From Pseudomonadota bacterium (GTDB lineage: Bacteria > Pseudomonadota > Alphaproteobacteria > Rhizobiales > Methylopilaceae), in contig JAEWEX010000203.1 in assembly GCA_023389135.1 (NCBI GenBank), forward strand, positions 1-11,959: a DNA stretch of 11,959 nucleotides, written 5' to 3'. Positions within the stretch are counted from its first letter, which is position 1, and every line of letters starts with the position of its first letter. The translations under genes were made by a program, and so were the position numbers. This document shows positions 8,250 to 11,959 of the stretch, one piece after another. Below the pieces are notes generated by a model that ran no database searches, had not been told where the DNA came from, and saw only the letters and a list, made by a program, of their open reading frames with translations.

Positions 8250-9683
8250 ATGATGACCGCCGTCCCCGACCTCGCACCGGCCGCCCCGGAGATCCTGCTC
8301 GCCGTCGGCGCGCTGGCGCTGGTGCTGTTCGGGGCGTTTCGCGGAGAGCGCGACGGCCACATCGTCAACGGCGTGGCCATCGCGCTGCTGGTGGCGGCGG
8401 GCGCGCTCGTGCTGTGGCTGCCGACCGGGCCCATCGAGACCTTCGGCGGCAGCTTCATCATCGACGGCTATGGCCGTTTCCTGAAGGTGCTGACGCTGAT
8501 CGGCGCCATCGGCGCGGTGGCCCTCAGCATCAACTTCATGCGGGTGGAGAAGCTCGAGCGGTTCGAATATTCCATCCTGATCGTGCTGGCCACGCTCGGC
8601 ATGATGATGATGATCTCGGCCAACGACCTGATCGCGCTCTATCTGGGGCTCGAGCTGCAGTCGCTGTCGCTCTATGTCATCGCCGCGTTCCATCGCGACA
8701 ATGTCCGCTCGTCGGAGGCGGGGCTGAAGTACTTCGTGCTGGGGGCGCTGTCGTCCGGCATGCTGCTCTACGGCTGCTCGCTCATCTACGGCTTCACCGG
8801 CACCGTGTCGTTCGACGGCATCGCGCAGGTGGCGGCGGGCGAGCCCTCGATCGGCCTCGTGTTCGGAATCGTGTTCCTGTTCGCGGGCCTTGCCTTCAAG
8901 GTCTCCGCCGTGCCCTTCCACATGTGGACGCCGGACGTCTACGAGGGTGCGCCGACGCCGGTCACGGCGTTCTTCGCCGCCGCCCCCAAGGTCGCCGCCA
9001 TGGCGATCTTCACGCGGGTCGCCATGACCGCGTTCCCGGGCGCCACCGACGCCTGGCAGCAGATCGTGGTTTTCATCTCCATCGCGTCCATGGTGCTCGG
9101 CGCCTTCGCCGCCATCGGCCAGCGCAACATCAAGCGGCTGATGGCGTATTCCTCCATCGGCCATGTCGGGTTCGCGCTGGTCGGCCTCGCCTCCGGCACC
9201 GAGGCCGGCGTGCAGGGCGTCCTGATCTACCTTGCCATCTACCTGGCCATGACGCTGGGCACCTTCGCCTGCATCGTCTCCATGCGCGGCAAGGACGGCA
9301 TGGTGGAGGAGATCGACGACCTCGCCGGGCTCGCCCGCACGCGGCCGGCGATGGCGTTCGTGCTGGCCATGCTGCTGTTCTCGCTGGCCGGCATCCCGCC
9401 GCTGGCGGGTTTCTTCGCCAAGTTCTACGTGTTCCTGGCCGCCATCGAGGCCGGCCTTTACGCGCTGGCGGTGATCGGCGTGGTCGCGAGCGTGGTGGGC
9501 GCGTTCTATTACCTGCGCATCATCAAGCTGATCTATTTCGATGAGCCGCGCGCGTCGTTCGAGCCGATGCCCGCCGAGGTGAAGGCGGTGCTGGGCGTCG
9601 CCGGGGCCTTCACGGTGCTGTTCTTCATCTATCCGGCGCCGCTCACGGCGGCCGCCGCGGCGGCCGCCAGAAGCCTCTTCTGA
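8250..9683 (+). CDS. nuoN: NADH-quinone oxidoreductase subunit N
   Basis: Antiporter-like proton-pumping subunit (ND2 type) nearest the complex I core. 477 residues with about 14 helices, as expected. Pumping residues are E135 ([11 protein letters not shown]), K217 ([20 protein letters not shown]) and K247 ([10 protein letters not shown]), close to the E. coli numbering, plus a Lys in [15 protein letters not shown] near the C-terminal third. Two adjacent ATGs (8250 and 8253) could serve as start; the ribosome-binding site is weak (GAG at 8238-8240). The frame stays open far upstream through nuoM, but that part is a shadow of nuoM. The protein ends in seven alanines and RSLF, encoded over a perfect palindrome. 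birA starts one base after the stop, so the two are almost certainly co-translated. Confidence 0.98.
   Translation: MMTAVPDLAPAAPEILLAVGALALVLFGAFRGERDGHIVNGVAIALLVAAGALVLWLPTGPIETFGGSFIIDGYGRFLKVLTLIGAIGAVALSINFMRVEKLERFEYSILIVLATLGMMMMISANDLIALYLGLELQSLSLYVIAAFHRDNVRSSEAGLKYFVLGALSSGMLLYGCSLIYGFTGTVSFDGIAQVAAGEPSIGLVFGIVFLFAGLAFKVSAVPFHMWTPDVYEGAPTPVTAFFAAAPKVAAMAIFTRVAMTAFPGATDAWQQIVVFISIASMVLGAFAAIGQRNIKRLMAYSSIGHVGFALVGLASGTEAGVQGVLIYLAIYLAMTLGTFACIVSMRGKDGMVEEIDDLAGLARTRPAMAFVLAMLLFSLAGIPPLAGFFAKFYVFLAAIEAGLYALAVIGVVASVVGAFYYLRIIKLIYFDEPRASFEPMPAEVKAVLGVAGAFTVLFFIYPAPLTAAAAAAARSLF
9647..9668 (+). repeat. Perfect 22-base palindrome at the nuoN 3' end
   Basis: GGCGGCCGCC occurs at 9647-9656 and again at 9659-9668, separated by GC, so the whole 22 bases equal their own reverse complement. 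It encodes the seven-alanine run of NuoN. In mRNA it could fold into a very stable GC-only hairpin. Immediately after it, AGAAG (9669-9673) and CTTCT (9677-9681) form a second five-pair stem with a three-base loop that reaches into the nuoN stop codon. No T run follows, so this is not a classical terminator. Confidence 0.6.
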
Positions 9684-9684
9684 G

Positions 9685-10512
9685 ATGGCGTTCTCGCTGG
9701 GGCCCCGCTCCTCGGCCGCCGGTCACCGGCTCGCCTCCTACGACGAGATCGGTTCGACCAACGCCGAGGCCATGGCGCGCGGCCGTTCCGGCGATCCCGG
9801 CGGACTGTGGGTCGCGGCGCGCAACCAGACGTCGGGCCGCGGGCGACGGGGCAGGCCATGGGCGACGCCGTCCGGAAACCTCGCGGCGAGCTATCTGACC
9901 GTGACCGAGGTGTCTCCCGCGATGGCGGCCACGCTCGGCTTCGTGGCCGGACTTGCGCTGGACGATGCGCTGTCGGTCACGGTGCCGGGCCTCACCTCGC
10001 GCATGGCGCTCGATGCGGCCCAGGGCGAGGGCAGGGCGCGCCTCGCCCTGAAATGGCCCAATGACGTGCTGGCCGACGGCGCCAAGCTCGCCGGCATCCT
10101 GCTGGAGGCCGAGCCGCTGGACGCCGCGCGGGTGGCGGTGGTGGTGGGCATCGGCGTAAACGTCGTGTCGGCGCCGGCGGGAACGCCCTATCCCGCCACG
10201 TCGCTGGATGCGCTGGGCGCGTCGGTCACGGCGGAGGTTCTGTTCGAGGCGCTGTCGGACGCCTGGGCCGCCTTCGCCGCGCGCTGGGACGAGGGCCGCG
10301 GGCTGCCGGACATACGGCGGCTGTGGCTCGCGCGGGCGGCAGGCATCGGCCAGCCGGTGGCGGTGCGCGTCGACGGCCGTGTGATCCGCGGCACGTTCGA
10401 GACCATAGACGATGGCGGCCGGCTGGTGGTGCGCACCGAGGCCGGCCATACCGAGACGATCGCGGCGGGCGAGGTGCATTTCGGCACCGTCGCCACCGCC
10501 ATGGAGGCATGA
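9685..10512 (+). CDS. birA: Biotin--[acetyl-CoA-carboxylase] ligase
   Basis: Cytoplasmic biotin protein ligase. It activates biotin with ATP to biotinyl-AMP and attaches it to a lysine of carboxylase carrier proteins. 275 residues. The catalytic domain starts almost at once: IGSTNAEA (22-29), the biotin/nucleotide loop GRGRRGRPW (51-59), KWPNDVL (123-129), KLAGILLE (134-141) and GIGVNV (155-160), followed by a small C-terminal beta domain (about 225-275). There is no N-terminal winged-helix domain, so this is the monofunctional type and should not repress biotin genes as E. coli BirA does. ATG 9685 is one base after the nuoN stop; AGAAG (9669-9673) is a poorly spaced ribosome-binding candidate, so coupling to nuoN is likely. 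The stop overlaps the rnj start. The order nuoN-birA-rnj recurs in alphaproteobacteria, as I recall it. Confidence 0.96.
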   Translation: MAFSLGPRSSAAGHRLASYDEIGSTNAEAMARGRSGDPGGLWVAARNQTSGRGRRGRPWATPSGNLAASYLTVTEVSPAMAATLGFVAGLALDDALSVTVPGLTSRMALDAAQGEGRARLALKWPNDVLADGAKLAGILLEAEPLDAARVAVVVGIGVNVVSAPAGTPYPATSLDALGASVTAEVLFEALSDAWAAFAARWDEGRGLPDIRRLWLARAAGIGQPVAVRVDGRVIRGTFETIDDGGRLVVRTEAGHTETIAAGEVHFGTVATAMEA

Positions 10513-11959
10513 TGTCGAAGGCCGAAGAAGATCTCGTATTCGTTCCGCTCGGCGGGGTGGGCGAGATCGGCATGAATCTCGGCCTTTACGGCCTCGGCCG
10601 CGAGGGCCAGCGCAAATGGCTGATGGTCGATTGCGGGGTGACCTTCGGCGACCCGGCGGTCACGCCCGGCGTCGACCTGATCCTGCCCGACACCGCCTTC
10701 ATCGAGAAGGAACGCAAGAATCTGGTCGGCATCGTGCTGACCCATGCCCACGAGGACCATTTCGGGGCGCTGCTCGACCTGTGGCCGCGCTTCAAGGTGC
10801 CGGTGGCCGCCACACCGTTCGCGGCGGCGCTGCTGGAGGCCAAGCGCCTGGGCGAGCACGGCTCCCCCGCGCCGCGGCCGGACATGCGCATCGTGCCGCC
10901 GGGCAGCCGGATCACGCTCGGCCCGTTCGACGTGGAGTTCGTGCCGGTCGCCCATTCGATCCCCGAGGCCAATGCGCTGGCGATCCGCACCCGGTTCGGC
11001 CTGGTGGTCCATACCGGCGACTGGAAGCTCGACCCCACCCCGGCGCTGCCGCCGGGCACCGACGAGAAGCGGCTGCGGGAACTGGGCGAGGAGGGCGTGG
11101 TCGCCGTCGTCGCCGACAGCACCAACGCGGTGCGCGAGGGGCGCTCCCCGTCGGAGGCGGAGGTCGGCGCGGTGATCGCCGACCTGATCCGCAGCGCGCC
11201 GAGGCGCGTCGCTGTCACCACATTCGCCTCCCATGTGGGCAGGCTGAGGATCGTGGCGGAGGCGGCCATGGCCGCGGACCGGCAGGTGGTGGTGGTCGGC
11301 CGCGCCATGGACCGCTCCATAACGGTGGCGCGCGAGACCGGCTATCTCGACGGCATCCCGGAATTCCTGAACGCCCGCAACTACGGCTACCTGCCGCCGG
11401 AGCGCACGGTGCTGCTGCTGACCGGCAGCCAGGGCGAGGCCCGCGCCGCGCTGTCGCGCATCGCCGAGGACGACCATCCCGAGATCGCGCTGTCGCGGGG
11501 CGACCGCGTGATCTTCTCCTCGCGTGCGATCCCCGGCAACGAGAAGGGCATCAACCGCATCGTCAACGGCCTGATCACCCGCGGCATCGAGGTGGTCACC
11601 GACCGCAACGCGCTGGTGCACGTCTCCGGCCATCCGCGCCGCGACGAGATCCGCGAGTTCTATTCCTGGCTGAAGCCCGCAGCGCTGGTGCCGGTGCATG
11701 GCGAGGCGCTGCATCTCCACGAGCATGCGCTGCTCGGCCGCGAGATCGGCATCGGCGCGGTGGTGGAGGCCGCCAACGGCAAGGTGGTGCGCCTCGCGCC
11801 GGGGCGCCCGGAGGTCGTCGACAACGCGCCCACCGGCCGGCTGCACAAGGACGGGCGGCTGCTGCTGTCCGACAAGGACCCGGCGCTGGCGGAGCGCCGG
11901 CGGCTGGCGGTCGCGGGCGTGGTGGTCATCGCCATCGCGCTGGGCGCCAAGGGCGAGGT
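10509..11959 (+). CDS. rnj: Ribonuclease J (3' partial)
   Basis: Metallo-beta-lactamase/beta-CASP ribonuclease with 5'-3' exonuclease and endonuclease activity, acting in mRNA decay and rRNA maturation. 483 codons are visible and the frame is still open at the window end; alphaproteobacterial homologs are about 555 residues, so roughly 70 C-terminal residues are missing. Zinc-site residues: H79, H81, D83 and H84 (HAHEDH), H149 (PVAHSIPE), D171 (HTGDWKLD) and H397 (PVHGEALH). Beta-CASP landmarks: DSTNA (203-207), TGSQGE (305-310) and SGHPRRDE (373-380). Start: ATG 10509 overlaps the birA stop as ATGA, with ATG 10512 directly after; GGAGG at 10503-10507 lies just upstream and suits the second ATG slightly better. 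One mild oddity is FASH at 239-242, where I would expect FASN. Confidence 0.97.
   Translation, partial: MMSKAEEDLVFVPLGGVGEIGMNLGLYGLGREGQRKWLMVDCGVTFGDPAVTPGVDLILPDTAFIEKERKNLVGIVLTHAHEDHFGALLDLWPRFKVPVAATPFAAALLEAKRLGEHGSPAPRPDMRIVPPGSRITLGPFDVEFVPVAHSIPEANALAIRTRFGLVVHTGDWKLDPTPALPPGTDEKRLRELGEEGVVAVVADSTNAVREGRSPSEAEVGAVIADLIRSAPRRVAVTTFASHVGRLRIVAEAAMAADRQVVVVGRAMDRSITVARETGYLDGIPEFLNARNYGYLPPERTVLLLTGSQGEARAALSRIAEDDHPEIALSRGDRVIFSSRAIPGNEKGINRIVNGLITRGIEVVTDRNALVHVSGHPRRDEIREFYSWLKPAALVPVHGEALHLHEHALLGREIGIGAVVEAANGKVVRLAPGRPEVVDNAPTGRLHKDGRLLLSDKDPALAERRRLAVAGVVVIAIALGAKGE

Noticed and set aside
6688..8277. A 529-residue minus-strand open frame opposite nuoM.
   Set aside because: Same low-complexity Arg/His/Glu composition; it is an artefact of GC-rich third positions in nuoM.
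10188..11846. A 552-residue minus-strand open frame opposite birA and rnj.
   Set aside because: It spans two overlapping recognised genes and has shadow composition. The plus-strand frame shows complete RNase J active-site motifs.
1..11959. Hidden defence system, mobile element, CRISPR array, tRNA or riboswitch.
   Set aside because: Nearly every base is accounted for by housekeeping genes on one strand with uniform codon use. No transposase, spaced direct repeats, attachment-site-like ends or tRNA cloverleaf were seen, and no gap is over 76 bases.

Overview
The window is a single, tightly packed, plus-strand gene cluster with high GC content and codons ending almost always in G or C. It runs nuoG (5' end missing) - nuoH - a 79-residue two-helix protein - nuoI - nuoJ - nuoK - nuoL - nuoM - nuoN - birA - rnj (3' end missing). 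The nuo part encodes subunits of respiratory complex I (type I NADH:quinone oxidoreductase). Subunit types and gene order point to an alphaproteobacterium: a NuoI of about 162 residues, birA without a DNA-binding domain right after nuoN, and RNase J next. This fits the Rhizobiales/Rhodospirillales range; I cannot name a genus from the sequence.

Layout. Bases 1-1788 carry the end of the peripheral-arm iron-sulfur subunit NuoG, including the His-ligated N5 and the N4 cluster motifs. Bases 1800-2840 carry NuoH, the quinone-site membrane subunit. Bases 2843-3082 carry an unrecognised small membrane protein with a GTG start. Bases 3113-3601 carry NuoI (clusters N6a/N6b). Bases 3678-6704 carry NuoJ, NuoK and NuoL, and 6718-9683 carry the other antiporter-like subunits NuoM and NuoN. 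BirA (9685-10512) and RNase J (10509 to the window end) follow with no room for a promoter or terminator. Junctions are overlaps or gaps of 1-36 bases, except the 76-base nuoI-nuoJ spacer, which holds a hairpin. No stretch over 300 bases lacks a gene. No RNA genes, mobile elements or CRISPR arrays were seen.

How it works together. NuoG and NuoI form part of the electron wire from NADH to quinone. NuoH and NuoJ-N form the proton-pumping membrane arm, and the catalytic Glu and Lys residues of the pumping subunits are all present. BirA (biotin attachment) and RNase J (RNA decay) are housekeeping passengers apparently co-transcribed with the nuo genes.

The window is mostly conventional. The points worth a second look are the 79-residue protein between nuoH and nuoI, a 13-histidine insertion in the first loop of NuoL, the nuoI-nuoJ spacer hairpin with alternative pairing to the nuoJ ribosome-binding region, and a perfect 22-base palindrome followed by a second small hairpin at the nuoN/birA junction.
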